DNA of 45,049 bases. Origin: Setaria digitata. Its lineage: Eukaryota; Nematoda; Chromadorea; Rhabditida; Setariidae. This document shows positions 1 to 13,400 of the stretch, piece by piece. Both the position numbers and the translations under genes were made by a program. The notes under the pieces are model-generated. The model was not told the DNA's origin and did no database searches. It was given only the letters and a program-made list of their open reading frames with translations. How positions within the stretch are numbered: position 1 is the stretch's first letter; each line of letters opens with the position of its first letter. Where the stretch lies: NCBI GenBank assembly GCA_003640385.1, contig RCAB01000494.1:1-45049 (forward strand). The letters are read 5' to 3'.

Positions 1-197
1 CTGCATCTAGTCCGTTAAATGCTCAATATTTTACAAATTTCTACATTTAGAAGCTCGAACTAATCTAAATTCTTCTCACTATGCTAACTTTGCCTTTCTC
101 TATAACTAGTGGCATCGTGACCTGATTAGCAACAATTAAACTCTTCTGGAATGATTGAAATATGCACCTGTTTTGTAATAATCAAATTCAACAAGTA

Positions 198-203
198 TTT
201 ATT
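198..203 (-). terminator. Polyadenylation signal AATAAA of the thioredoxin-like gene
   Basis: The plus strand reads TTTATT, so the minus strand reads AATAAA, about 85 bases after the stop codon at 288. Position and sequence fit the 3' end of this gene. Confidence 0.55.
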
Positions 204-287
204 ATTAGAAGCTAAGATCTTTTGCATAACTCATACAAATAATTTGAAGTTTTTAGAAATAATCTTTCACAGTAATCGAAATAGAAA

Positions 288-1739
288 TTACGCAGCTGCT
301 AGCCAGCTCGACAGTGTCTGCTGTGGTGCTTTGTCCTGAAATTGTGACGATGAAAAGGTGTTTCGTTTTTCTTTTACAAGAAAAAAAAAAAAAAAAATCT
401 TAGCTCCAGGAATTAGGAGCAAATAATTATACAAATTTGATATAATTCATTCATTTTCTCGAACCAAAGCACAAAAATAATTTGTTCAGAACAGTCAGGA
501 AATCATCAACAACAGAGAGGTGATTGTTGAACAAGCAACCTGATTATAATGGAATGAATAATTAATTAAATCAAAGAGTACAGTAATTTCACGATAATTA
601 CAATGATTTAGAAAGATTTAGAAAGAGAGAGCAGCAAAACGAAATTCTTACCGAAATATCAGTTCGACCACTACTGGTGATAACGTTACCGTCTGCTTTT
701 ATCACAATAAGCATGGGAATTCCAACAACTTCATACTTATTTTTCAATTTTCTCAAAATAGAGAAAAAAAAAAATCTCAATTATTTTTCAGTTTTTTCAA
801 AAAAAAATTTTTTTTTTTTTCCAAACCCATCTACTTCTGTTTGTCACCTTACTTCTTCCTCAGCGATACCGATCATTAAAATATTTAATTAAAAAAAAAA
901 ACGAACAAGATTTCATCCGAACCATATGGGATATAATACCAATCGCCATGTGACTCTTTTACATAAGTTATCAGATCCTCCTCTGAACGGTCTAGTGAGA
1001 CAAATACTATTTCGAACTGATCATCGTCCACTTCTTCGTAAAAATCCTGAATATTTTACAGAAGTAATATTGGAATTGCAAAATAGATTTAGAATTTAAG
1101 GAAATGAGTAATTTGAAAATTTGAAATGGATATCTTCAGAAATATTTAAAGCATTCTATTGTCATGTGCAGTTATTTTATTTTATCCTAGCCTAACAGCT
1201 CTAATTGATATTATGAAAATAAATAAACTTCTTTCTCATTCCTAAAAATGGATACATTTTTTTTTTTTTTTTTTATCGTCAATTTGCTATAAGTCTGAAA
1301 TCAGAAGTTTGAAAATCACTTTTAGAATCGGTGTGAACTGCCGACATTTTGGACACCAGTGTGCTGAGAAATACAATGCCACAACTTTTTTGTTCTGAAA
1401 GTGGCAATTCTGAGAATGAATTTGTGAGGTGAAATTTGAAGAAAAGCACCTTTATGGTCGGGAAGTGGTATTTTTACATGATGAAATTTTGATTTATCCT
1501 TCTCATAAATAATTTCCTTACTGGAATTTCATTTCTCGCAAGAAAAAAAAAAAAAGAAATCCCAAATCATTTCTTGCAAAATTTTTTTCCCGTTTGTTTT
1601 TTTTTTTTTTCTGTTTTCCCGTTCAAATTTCAGTAAAAAAGAAAAAACTCATTCGATAGCTTACGGCTAATGCTTCGCTTCCTTTTTTGATAGTACCATC
1701 AGCTTTCTTCAAATCGATATCAGCAAGTAATTGAGCCAT
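288..1739 (-). CDS. Nucleoredoxin/tryparedoxin-like thioredoxin-fold protein
   Basis: This is a predicted cytosolic disulfide oxidoreductase of 150 aa. Exons on the minus strand are 1739-1665, 1409-1320, 1046-907, 751-652 and 335-288; all phases close and the stop is TAA. The second exon encodes the active site SAHWCPKCRQFTP, with redox cysteines near residues 44 and 47. A central block, FEIVFVSLDRSEEDL, is typical of the nucleoredoxin/tryparedoxin branch. GIPMLIVIKADG carries the cis-proline near residue 114. The length fits a single-domain member of the family. The start follows a good acceptor (TTTCTTGCTAG, ending at 1751) by 11 bases, which suggests trans-splicing. The active-site tetrad is CPKC rather than the common CPPC, so redox potential may differ. 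Family assignment is firm; the substrate is unknown. Confidence 0.9.
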
Positions 1740-3171
1740 TTTTGATTGATCTAGCAAGAAATATTCTCTTCTAGATTTTTAATAAAAACGAAGTAAAAAT
1801 TTAGCAAAAATACGATTCTTTTGCCTTTAAGCTTTTCTTAATATTTTTGTAATGTGATCAAATTGTTGTTGCCACCACTAATTTTATTTCAAATCTCTTG
1901 CTTGCTTTGTATTTTTCTTTTAATACAGAAAAGAAAAAAAAAAAGAGTAATCAGTGATCGAAATATCTAAACAATACTTCAAACAATCTCAGCATCTTCT
2001 CCTCTACAGTGGATACTATAAAAAAAAAAAAAAAAAAAAAACACCTCCAAAAGCTAATTAAAAATTTCACAAAATGTGAACTTCTCTAATACCATCAACA
2101 CAAAGCATTTGCTCAAAAATAAAGGAAACAAAAGAAGTGAAGCATTTCGCTCTGTAGTTTTCTCATTCTCATGCAACATCATTTCTACGTAGAATTCGAC
2201 GTATTTTCACGCCACTCAACAACCACCTCCTCTCCATTCCGTCATATCCATCCATCCTCAGTGGAAAATGAACTTGTTGAATAGAGCAGCATTTAAGTTA
2301 AAATAACATCTGGGAGTAAAAGTGTTCCTGTTGTAACGATAAAGACAATTCATATGGACGATGTTTTAATAGTACCAAAAATAGGGAAGGACGCGAACAT
2401 TGCACATCAGTGAACAAGTTAGGTTAACCGGTTATTTCACCATATCGTGGCACAAATAAACCAATTAAAGAAGCAAACGACTGACGATGAGTTATATTTT
2501 TTTTTTTTTTTTTGAAGATAGTCGGGAATATTTCGCCCGAAAAATAAGCGAAAAGATAAGTCAAAGAAAAGTTTTTTTTTTTTGTTCGATGTGAAACAGC
2601 AAGAGTAAAAGAATCGAAGTGAAGGTTGAAAAAAATTTAAACAGAATGGAAATGATCATTGCAATTTTTTTTTTTTTTTTTTCGTAGTGAGGAATTACAG
2701 AGTTGTAAGGAGGAAAAGTACATTTCAAGTGTAAGCGAGATAAAATCAGAAAAATTTAAATGAGATAAATCGTAACATAATGAATGAAACTGCTCAGGCA
2801 AAAATATTATTACTACAAGGGGAAAGGGTAACAATTACAAGCAACTAGGGAGTGCAAATTGTTTTCTTTCTCGAGTAAAAAAAAAAAAAAAAAATACTGA
2901 AAAATTTTATTACTTGAGAATTTGACAATTGTTGCGAAATAATTTTCTAGTCCAATATAATCTTCTCCCTATTAATATCATCGGTAACAATTCAACGTAT
3001 TACTAATCATTTCCTAGGGAAGAGTTGTTGATGGTTTTCATGATTAATCACGTAATTATGATGTTTATTTCATTATGATTACTATTATTACTTGACACTT
3101 CCAATGCAACCAATCGGTTAGCATTCCCATCATTATATGCTTTACATATTCCGATAGTTAGTCAATCACTT
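1740..3171. other. Intergenic region, AT-rich
   Basis: Between the 62-aa candidate gene and the thioredoxin-like gene I see no convincing exon on either strand. The interval holds several poly-A or poly-T runs of 12-22 bases (near 2022, 2500, 2575, 2665 and 2880). It should contain the promoter and 5' leader of the thioredoxin-like gene. A 65-codon minus frame at 2637-2834 starts in low-complexity sequence and is probably chance. Confidence 0.6.
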
Positions 3172-3490
3172 TTAGGAAGGCATGTCATGCAAATCAGCAA
3201 TCACTTCAGGAACAACTAGTTCATTATCAGTTCGTCTCCTATACGCTATTCCATAACCAAACTGAATGACCTGTGGAGCGCAATTTTCAACGTACAAATT
3301 ACTCTGACCTGAACACAAACCAAATAGAGATCAGATCGTTACTGCATTACTACACCCGTACTATTACTGCAAAATGCATGTTTATGTTTGTAACGTTCAC
3401 GTTCGCATATTTATTGTAATGTCTGTGCCAAGGCCTTGCTTTTCTATGAGAGTGAAAGGCTGCGGAAGTGGAAGGAATGTCTGAAACCAT
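3172..3490 (-). CDS. Small unrecognised spliced gene, 62 aa
   Basis: I do not recognise this protein. The two minus-strand exons are 3490-3401 (30 codons, beginning MVSDIPSTSAAFHSHRKARP) and 3270-3172 (32 codons plus TAA, containing VIQFGYGIAYRRRTDNELVV). The intron is 130 bases with a GTGAAC donor and a CCACAG acceptor, in phase 0. A strong acceptor (GAATTATTTCAG) ends at 3499, eight bases before the ATG, as expected for a trans-spliced leader. The N-terminal half is rich in His, Arg and Trp; the C-terminal half is acidic. No signal peptide or membrane segment is visible. It lies on the same strand as LGG-1 and the thioredoxin-like gene. A rival acceptor at 3302 would instead give a short truncated end, so the model needs RNA support. 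Confidence 0.5.
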
Positions 3491-3719
3491 TTTTAAAACT
3501 GAAATAATTCAGTCCAGTAATACAACATCTGTCTCACTTTTATAAACAACATTGAAATATGACCAATACATAGCTAGGAAAGTTTCAGAATGGCTGGAAA
3601 AACAATCTGTTATGTAGGAAAGCACTATTGATAATTTAGCGACTAAGTGAAAGGGAAAGTATTTCGAAACTAGAAGCAACTAATCCTTCCTTCAAAGTTG
3701 CTAACTTCCGAAGTCTTAC

Positions 3720-4193
3720 CTTCTTTTGTCCTTATTTATGTTGTTTCTAAACTTCTTCAAACCACTTTGCACGATTTCAGCTTGCGGAAAAACAAAAAAA
3801 CAAAACAAAACTACTCCCTTGAAATATACTCTTTACAGCTATACTGACAGTGCACCCTAAAATGGTACCAATCAAAATTTCTGGAACATTTTATTGAATG
3901 ATTTTTCCATTTATAGACCGTTATACACAATGCTGTAGGATGAAGAGGAAAGTAAGGAGGTGTAGCTAGCGCAATATGACGCAAAATAATATAATATACA
4001 CAATGAAATCAAATAATGATGAAAATACTTTACAGTGAGCCCAAGGCTATTTCTGAACTACTTTCCATAATGGCATTAAAGGAGTAAACACTACAGAATT
4101 AAGCATGGCCACTAACCCATAAGTAATAAACTACGAAACCAATTACCCAGCTAATTGTAAGCTTTCTACTTTAGATAAAGGTAACACTGACAT
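3720..4193 (-). CDS. Candidate small spliced gene, 3' end unresolved
   Basis: This is an unrecognised reading frame on the minus strand with four short exons in phase: 4193-4147 (starting MSVLPLSKVESLQLA), 4090-4034 (GVYSFNAIMESSSEIALGS), 3843-3815, and 3780-3720 (EIVQSGLKKFRNNINKDKR). The donor GTAAGA after the last exon is excellent. The final exon is unclear: a 7-base exon ending at 3636 would give a stop after about 67 aa, and other acceptors give other tails. The intron between exons 3 and 4 would be only 34 bases, which is suspiciously short. The basic C-terminal segment looks protein-like, but the whole model is tentative. Confidence 0.3.
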
Positions 4194-4406
4194 AATGAAT
4201 CGTTTTTAATCTTTAGTCAACTATATCATTTCCTCTTGGCATTTTGAGCCGCATCTAAATGTACATCAAACATTTAAATATAACCAGGCGTAAGCGATTT
4301 GAACACATGGATAGAAGCACATGGATACACTCTCATATCTCCTCAACAGTTATTCCATGCCCTGCCTCATAAAGTAGTTTTTAGGTAAAATCACATATAA
4401 ATGCAA

Positions 4407-4619
4407 TTACCAACAGAATGAAACTGCCTTAAGAGGAAGAAATGCAAAGTGTCCATTTGGTTCAAGTTGTATCAGTCGTTGACTATTAATCTGTAATTCA
4501 TTGAAATCAGTAGCTCTAATAGCCAATAAATTTTTAGCCGTTCCTTCATAAGTTTTCCTTTGCAACGTAAATTAAGTGAAGGAAAGGTTGCGTCACTCCG
4601 CCTTATTATTAATTTCCAT
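4407..4619 (-). CDS. Candidate small gene downstream of LGG-1, 57 aa
   Basis: I do not recognise this protein. Exon 4619-4597 starts MEINNKA and joins exon 4557-4407 in phase, giving a frame with KTYEGTAKNLLAIRATDFNE and LIQLEPNGHFAFLPL, ending TAA. The 39-base intron has a GTGACG donor and a weak TGCAAAG acceptor. A strong acceptor (CATTCATTGCAG) ends at 4633, 13 bases before the ATG and about 120 bases after the LGG-1 stop. That spacing is typical of adjacent cistrons in a nematode operon. A GTAATT donor overlaps the last codons, so the frame might continue into another exon, although the acceptors I tried lead quickly to a stop. Confidence 0.42.
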
Positions 4620-4752
4620 AAAAAATGGAATACTGCAATGAATGAATAAAATGGCTATAAATCGAAAAGGAAAAGAAAACACATTCAATCAAAAAGACAA
4701 GGAAATAAAAATGGAGAAACGAAGCAAAGCAAATGTTACTCGCAACATTTAC

Positions 4753-7018
<2,266 letters not shown>

Positions 7019-7612
7019 GGTATGGTGGGTTCGGATGACCACGACGGTATGGCGGATTCAGATGACCACGATGGTATGGTGGATTCAGATGACCACGATG
7101 GTATGGTGGATTCAGATGACCACGATGGTATGGTGGATTCAGATGACCACGATGGTATGGTGGATTCAGATGACCACGATGGTATGGTGGATTCAGATGA
7201 CCACGATGGTATGGTGGATTCAGATGACCACGATGGTATGGTGGATTCAGATGACCACGATGGTATGGTGGATTCAGATGACCACGATGGTATGGTGGAT
7301 TCAGATGACCACGATGGTATGGTGGATTCAGATGACCACGATGGTATGGTGGATTCAGATGACCACGATGGTATGGTGGATTCAGATGACCACGATGGTA
7401 TGGTGGATTCAGATGACCACGATGGTATGGTGGATTCAGATGACCACGATGGTATGGTGGATTCAGATGACCACGATGGTATGGTGGATTCAGATGACCA
7501 CGATGGTATGGTGGATTCAGATGACCACGATGGTATGGTGAATTCAGATGACCACGATGGTATGGTGAATTCAGATGACCACGATGGTATGGTGAATTTG
7601 GATGACCACGAC
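7019..7612. repeat. 27-bp minisatellite, 22 tandem copies
   Basis: The unit begins GGTATGGTGGATTC and ends GACCACGAT, 27 bases in all. I count 22 copies in exact register, and a degenerate 23rd starts at 7613. Copies 3 to 19 appear identical. The first two and last three differ by one to five substitutions (for example GTGAATTC in copies 20 and 21). No copy changes length. Because 27 is divisible by three, two plus-strand frames stay open; one reads as the acidic nonapeptide DDHDGMVDS repeated. That frame starts inside the CA repeat and has no visible splice structure or domain. I therefore treat it as non-coding satellite unless expression is shown. Confidence 0.97.
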
Positions 7613-7761
7613 GGAATGGTGCTTAGCGAAGTTGGTGAGAGGTATGAGGATGTTGCACACGTACGAGGAATTTCTGTTTCGTTTGCCGTTTTTGGTGAAA
7701 GAGGGAGAGAGATGAGAAGGTAGCATGTGATGTTGATTCCTTCTTGTGCAGAATTTTATGG

Positions 7762-8201
7762 CTATTCCCAAGTGTGTACTTCAGAATCCATCCATCTGAC
7801 AGAATGCACACCTTTTAACGATTTTTGTTGATAGACAAACGATGAAAAACTGTTCCGAAGTGCTCTCCACTCAATGAAATAATATTTGACAGCTGAGCAA
7901 GACAAAAACAAAACTTCAGCTGCTCCACCGATTCTCCTCCTCAAATGGCTTTCCCTTCGTGAAGCAGAGGTTATCATCAGAAGAAGAAAGGTGATGAATA
8001 AGCAAATCAATTAGCTTACTGATTACTGCAAAACACTTACGATAGCCTTCTGAATCCCATTCATTGGAGAAATGAAATTCAGTGAGATGGGACAAAAACT
8101 TCACTGCCTGAAATGCTTCATTTCTCTTCAACAATGCCTAATTTCGTCTCAACAATCAATTGTTGAAAGTTTAAACGAACTTCCTTCCATCCTAGTTCCA
8201 T
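7762..8201 (-). CDS. Small unrecognised spliced gene, about 82 aa
   Basis: I do not recognise this protein. Minus-strand exons 8201-8181 (MELGWKE), 8137-8041 (ALLKRNEAFQAVKFLSHLTE, FHFSNEWDSEGY) and 7892-7762 (VKYYFIEWRALRNSFSSFVY, ending HTWE and TAG) join in phase. The donor after exon 2 is a perfect GTAAGT, and exon 3 follows CTTGCTCAG. A strong acceptor (ATTCTGTTTCCAG) lies about 20 bases before the ATG and would suit trans-splicing. If intron 2 is retained, the frame continues for another 33 codons to a different stop. Exon-like pieces also lie upstream (MDSEELLILRKEYK at about 8570 and DTELISNLFLKKF at about 8456), so the gene may be longer. No domain is recognised. Confidence 0.42.
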
Positions 8202-10434
8202 ATTCTCATCCTAATGAGCTACTGGAAACAGAATGGAACAAGATATACAGGATACTTTCTAACAGTGGGTTAATTCTGGCTAATAAAAATGCATAATTTA
8301 TAAGAGAAATGACCTCATATTGCGGGGAAAGAGTTCATCTATTCTGTGACCCATGCAACTGTTGTTTATCATTTTGCTCAAGCACTTTTACTTCTAAATT
8401 TGAAAAAAAAAAAAACAAATTTCTTTAGGAAAAGATTCGAAATTAATTCAGTGTCATCTAAGAATGAAAAAAAAAAAAAAAAAACTGCAAATATTTTGAT
8501 CAAATATCATCATCGTATGTTTGTGTGCGTTTGTATTCTTTTCTCAGAATCAACAATTCTTCCGAGTCCATGAATCAAAGTTAGCATTCCGTTCAAGCAG
8601 TTCATTTGTGATGATGTAAAAAATGTAATAAAAGTTAGTTACTCCATCACGTAAAATTAGCAATTAGCAAAAATAAGACAGACTCAACTCTATTCTGTTT
8701 CCAATTATTTGCAAAATTCATGGCAAATAAGCATAGGAGTAAGTAACCAACCGTATTATTCCTGTCGCATTGGTAAGCTATCTTCAAACTTTCCTATCCG
8801 CTCCCATTATCAATACAGTAATCAATTTTAGCTAATTAAAAGACTGATAGCGGTAATGAAGAAAACCCGTTACTAAAAGAGAATAACAAATTCGTCTTTT
8901 TCATTTTTTAGTAATATAAGGAAATGTTCACGTTCATCAACACGACAAATAACTAGTTTTACTAGCCAGCTGATCTTTCGTACTTTGCTCCTAACATCTA
9001 TCCATGATTGCTATAACGCTCAACAAACCCGTCAAAAACATAGGTTTAGTTTTAATCTTCTCCGTACGGTAAAATTTTAATGATATCGACTAAACGCTCA
9101 CTTCCAACATATCAGTTAAAAAAAAAAGAAATCAGATTAGCTCTAAATTAGCACAATTTCTCGTTAACTGAAATGTCACACTGCAATCAAAATTCTTAAA
9201 ATCATCGAAAGTTTAATATATATAAATACATATCTCTATCAAAACTCTATGGGTAGTATAAAGTTTCACGATAAGTACAATCTTTTGATTGGAGTATAAA
9301 TGCTGAAGTTCAAAGTTGATACCGCATATGTCGTCATGAACTCAAGAAAACCACTGTGAATTAAAGCAATAAAAAATGAAAAAAAAGAAAGCTTCCTTGT
9401 AACAACTGAAATATAAATTGACAGCAACTTTGGGTAATAAATATCATGCATATTTAGGCAATTTCATATAAAATTGTATAAACAAAAATGTAAAGGATTA
9501 TTTGAAGTACAACTGTTTACAGTAAAAGCATTCGGAACAGAAGATATCAAATAAACGACATTGTAAATGGTGAACTGGAAATATTAGATTTAATTCACCA
9601 ATTATGTCGTTTATTGCAAGCAGTATGATGATTCAAAAATAAGTAAATACATGTTCCAATTTACTAAACATTGATTAAATTAAGCACCATGATTAAATTA
9701 TTAAATCACCGTTTATATAGAGAAATTCATTATTTGTTAGAACTAACCGCTCAAGGGATATATTCAAAATTCTCTGTAACCAAATAAGCGGGAAATGGCA
9801 ATGCATAAAAAAACCCAAGACAAACTGAGAATTTAAATCCCTAAGATATCACTTTTTTTTTTTTTTTTTTCTAGTAAATATAATGGTTTATTCCAACATT
9901 GATCTAAACCAAAAATAACACTGCTTGGTATTCAGATTATCGTACTTAGGAACAACTTCACAAAAAGTAATACAAAGAGTGGAAAAAAAAAAGGAATTAC
10001 TATAATGCAAATAAAAGAAAAACCAAAATCGTTTCACGGAGCTGTGCTAAACCAACTGATAACTGGGAAGGAAAAGAAAGGACAGTTAGAACCTACAGAA
10101 CTTATATGAAATTCAAAAAACTTCACAAAGGATTTGCTGAAGTCGATAAAATAATTGTCAAATGAGTGATCGTGAAATCGTGAAGAGCAAAAAAAAAAAA
10201 AAACTCAGCTACACCAAACGTGTCTGACTATCTTCCACAGTTAACATTTTATTCTAATTTCAATTCTCCTAAAAAATAACTTAGTGATTGAAGATAATTA
10301 TTTCGCTCGAATCCCATTCACAAGTAGTATAACAACCAGAAAATTAATGCGCCAAAGAAATTACCCTTACGACATCAAACATCACAGCATTTAAATAATT
10401 TCAAAACAATTATGGAAATAAGATGTATTAAAAT
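8202..10434. other. Intergenic region between Topors-like gene and small gene
   Basis: Apart from exon-like fragments on the minus strand between 8390 and 8570 (which might be 5' exons of the small gene), this stretch shows only AT-rich sequence and poly-A/T tracts (8402, 8467, 9852 and 10189). No open frame here has coding character on either strand. Confidence 0.6.
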
Positions 10435-13400
10435 TCAAACATCGTCATCTAGAATAATGCTACGATTAACAGCATCATGATTATTGCCCTCATCAATTAT
10501 GACATCTTGTTCATGGGCATCATCATCAATAAGAATATCACCATTATGACTATCTTCATATGACTCACTTATAACCATCACTTCGTCATCACCCAAAGTT
10601 GATGGTTCCTCTAAATCAATTACTGCATCACTATTAGATATGCCCAATGCCGACTGAATTGAAACTCTTGTCGATGAGATATTATCATGACGTTCTAATA
10701 ACATACCTGAAGAGGAATCTCGAACAGCAAAATACTAACATTTTAAAAAGCACGCTTTTAGTTGTCTTGACAAAATCTTGATTTTCAACAAATTTTTTGA
10801 GCTGGATATCTAGAGTAAATCATATCTATTTAACAACGGCAAATATATATAACTTACTTAAAGTATATATTCTCAGGAAAATTTTCAAAATAAGATATCC
10901 TAATCATAGAATTTTTCATCCATTACATCCAGACGACCTCACAGAATCAGAGGTCTTCACAAATCAGTCTAATGATACCTCTTAGAGTGTTGACAGTTTC
11001 CCTAGTTCTATCAATATCCAACAACATCCTACTTAAATAACCGCGACGAAAAGTATCGAGGTCAGAGCGTAATATCCCGTTACGAAGCTGTAAACCCATT
11101 AACCGCTGGCTCCTGCGGCGTCGACGTAAACGTTCAAATCGTCGTCGAGTATGTGAACCCGCCGTAGAATTTCCTCTGTTAACAGTATTCGAAAGACCCT
11201 GAAAAATTCGGATGAAAGGATTTCATCCCTAGAATTCAATCTTAATTCCATTCTCTAAAAATTTTTTTTTTGCAAACAGACTTCATTTTAACGCAATTTA
11301 TCTGCGTGAATAATTGCTTAATAAAATCCTTTGGGATCTTAGTTGGAAAAATACCTGTTCGTCATCATCAGCACTATCACTCAAAATTATTTCTCCATTC
11401 TGAGAGTTATTGTATCGTACTCCTCGTTGATTTGAATTTCCCCGCTGCAAACAATTAAGTTCAGCAAAACATCATATTTCTGGGACTTTGGGGGTAGAGA
11501 TTGGTGGAGAAAAAAAAAGTGCTATGAAGATTACAAAGTAAACTCACTCTATTTCGTACTCGATGGCGATATTGCACNCAATTAAGTTCAGCAAAACATC
11601 ATATTTCTGGGACTTTGGGGGTAGAAATTGGTGGAGAAAAAAAAAGTGCCATGAAGATTACAAAGTAAACTCACTCTATTTCGTACTCGATGGCGATATT
11701 GCACATAAGCTTGGACAAGAGCCTGGAACATAAATGAATCAGTATCATTCTAAATTCCAAAAATATTAATAAAATACAATCACTATCTCAATTTTCTTAA
11801 AGTCTTTGCAAATTGCTATTGCTCACAAAATCTATGAAAATAATAGAAATTCAGTAAGGCTTTTGTTCATCTCATTTCATTAGTTCTACATTAAACCTGA
11901 AAAAAAAAAAAAAAAAAATCACTTCAACTGTATCGCCCAAAGCCGTTTCTTCATTTGCGGGAAGCATTTCATCCGTTGTTTCAAGAATAAGTAGTAAACG
12001 CCGCAAACTTATCAACTGCAAATCCAAAGTCCAGATTTAAGTATGCTGAGAATAGTTCGAATAAAAATTAGTTATCAAAACATTTTCCATTTTCCTCATA
12101 ATCTCGAATGAATCTTTAGATCTAACGTGAAAAGGAATTAAAAAGTGCAAAATGGCTTCATCATTAAATTCTTCCCTCTGAATCACAGGTTGAATTACAG
12201 GAGTGTTCTAAATCGAACTAATATAAGAAGTACAAGACCGATCAGTCAAAACTCAAAAAAAAAAAATAAAAACATACCGCATCCGTATAAGAGGAGACGA
12301 AATGCAAATGTGAGGGTGACATTCGTGCAACATGATCTTGTGCCGGTACTTGTCCAAAGGGCCTTAAAAAGGGCGATTTCGAAATCTTTTGGTTTAAAAA
12401 TGTGAAAGATATATGAGACAATAGATTAGTATTTAATTTTTCCATTAGCAGCCTCGAAATACTATTAAGAGAACTTGTAATAAAGTTGAAAAAATGTGAA
12501 TTTCACAGGCAACTTACTGATTTCGATTAGGTGCATACAAATTATCCAGTTCTACCTAAAATACTACTTGTTAATGCTACTAAACAAACTGCACATTTGA
12601 AACAGATAACTTATATAACGGATTAGTCCATTTAATGGACAAGCTGTACTGTTAGTTTATTCGAATCTTTTCATTTTACTAATAAATGGTGGGTGTAATT
12701 TATTACTACACTGCGCTCAGATGCTTAAAAATGACCAAGGAAAGCAAGGAATTCTTTGACGTAAAAGATTCACCTGAATATCATCGTCATTGATATTACC
12801 TCCAAAGAGCATCAAATTCATATTTGTTAGTCGTCGCCTATACTCTGTTCTACTAAAACATTTGAAACTGCTAATAATATTTAACAAAGCAAAACAAGAC
12901 TTCGGAAACAACAAACTCTTGTATATGCAAAATCCCCCCTCATTTAGGCAGCATGGCAGTTAATAAAAATACCACCTGATATATTCGCTGTTTTGATCAA
13001 ACAACGCTATTTCCTGACCACTAACAGCAAATTCATAGAGTAGTTCCACAAAATGATCAACAAAATTGATCAGAGCTAGGCATTCATCGCGAAGACAAGA
13101 TGTGAACTGTGGTGACATGATTTGATGAGCTTTGGCAAAATCGTATACGCGTTCAACGACATGCTCCAAATTATGTACACCCTGCAAAGTTTGCTCATGA
13201 CATCATAATTAATAAATATTATCTTTTACTTTTCCTAATAGCTTGTAATTATCATTTTAGGCTATAATAAAATAATCCCACAAGAGGAATTTTCTGGTCC
13301 ATTGAAATTAAAGTTATTGAGTTATATCGCCTTTTAGCAACCTTCAACAAAGGAAAGCATTTTAATTTCTTTTTCAGCATTGTTACGTCTCCTTTTTTTT

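Noticed and set aside
2637..2834. 65-codon minus frame
   Set aside because: It includes a poly-lysine run from a poly-T tract and has no splice or start context.
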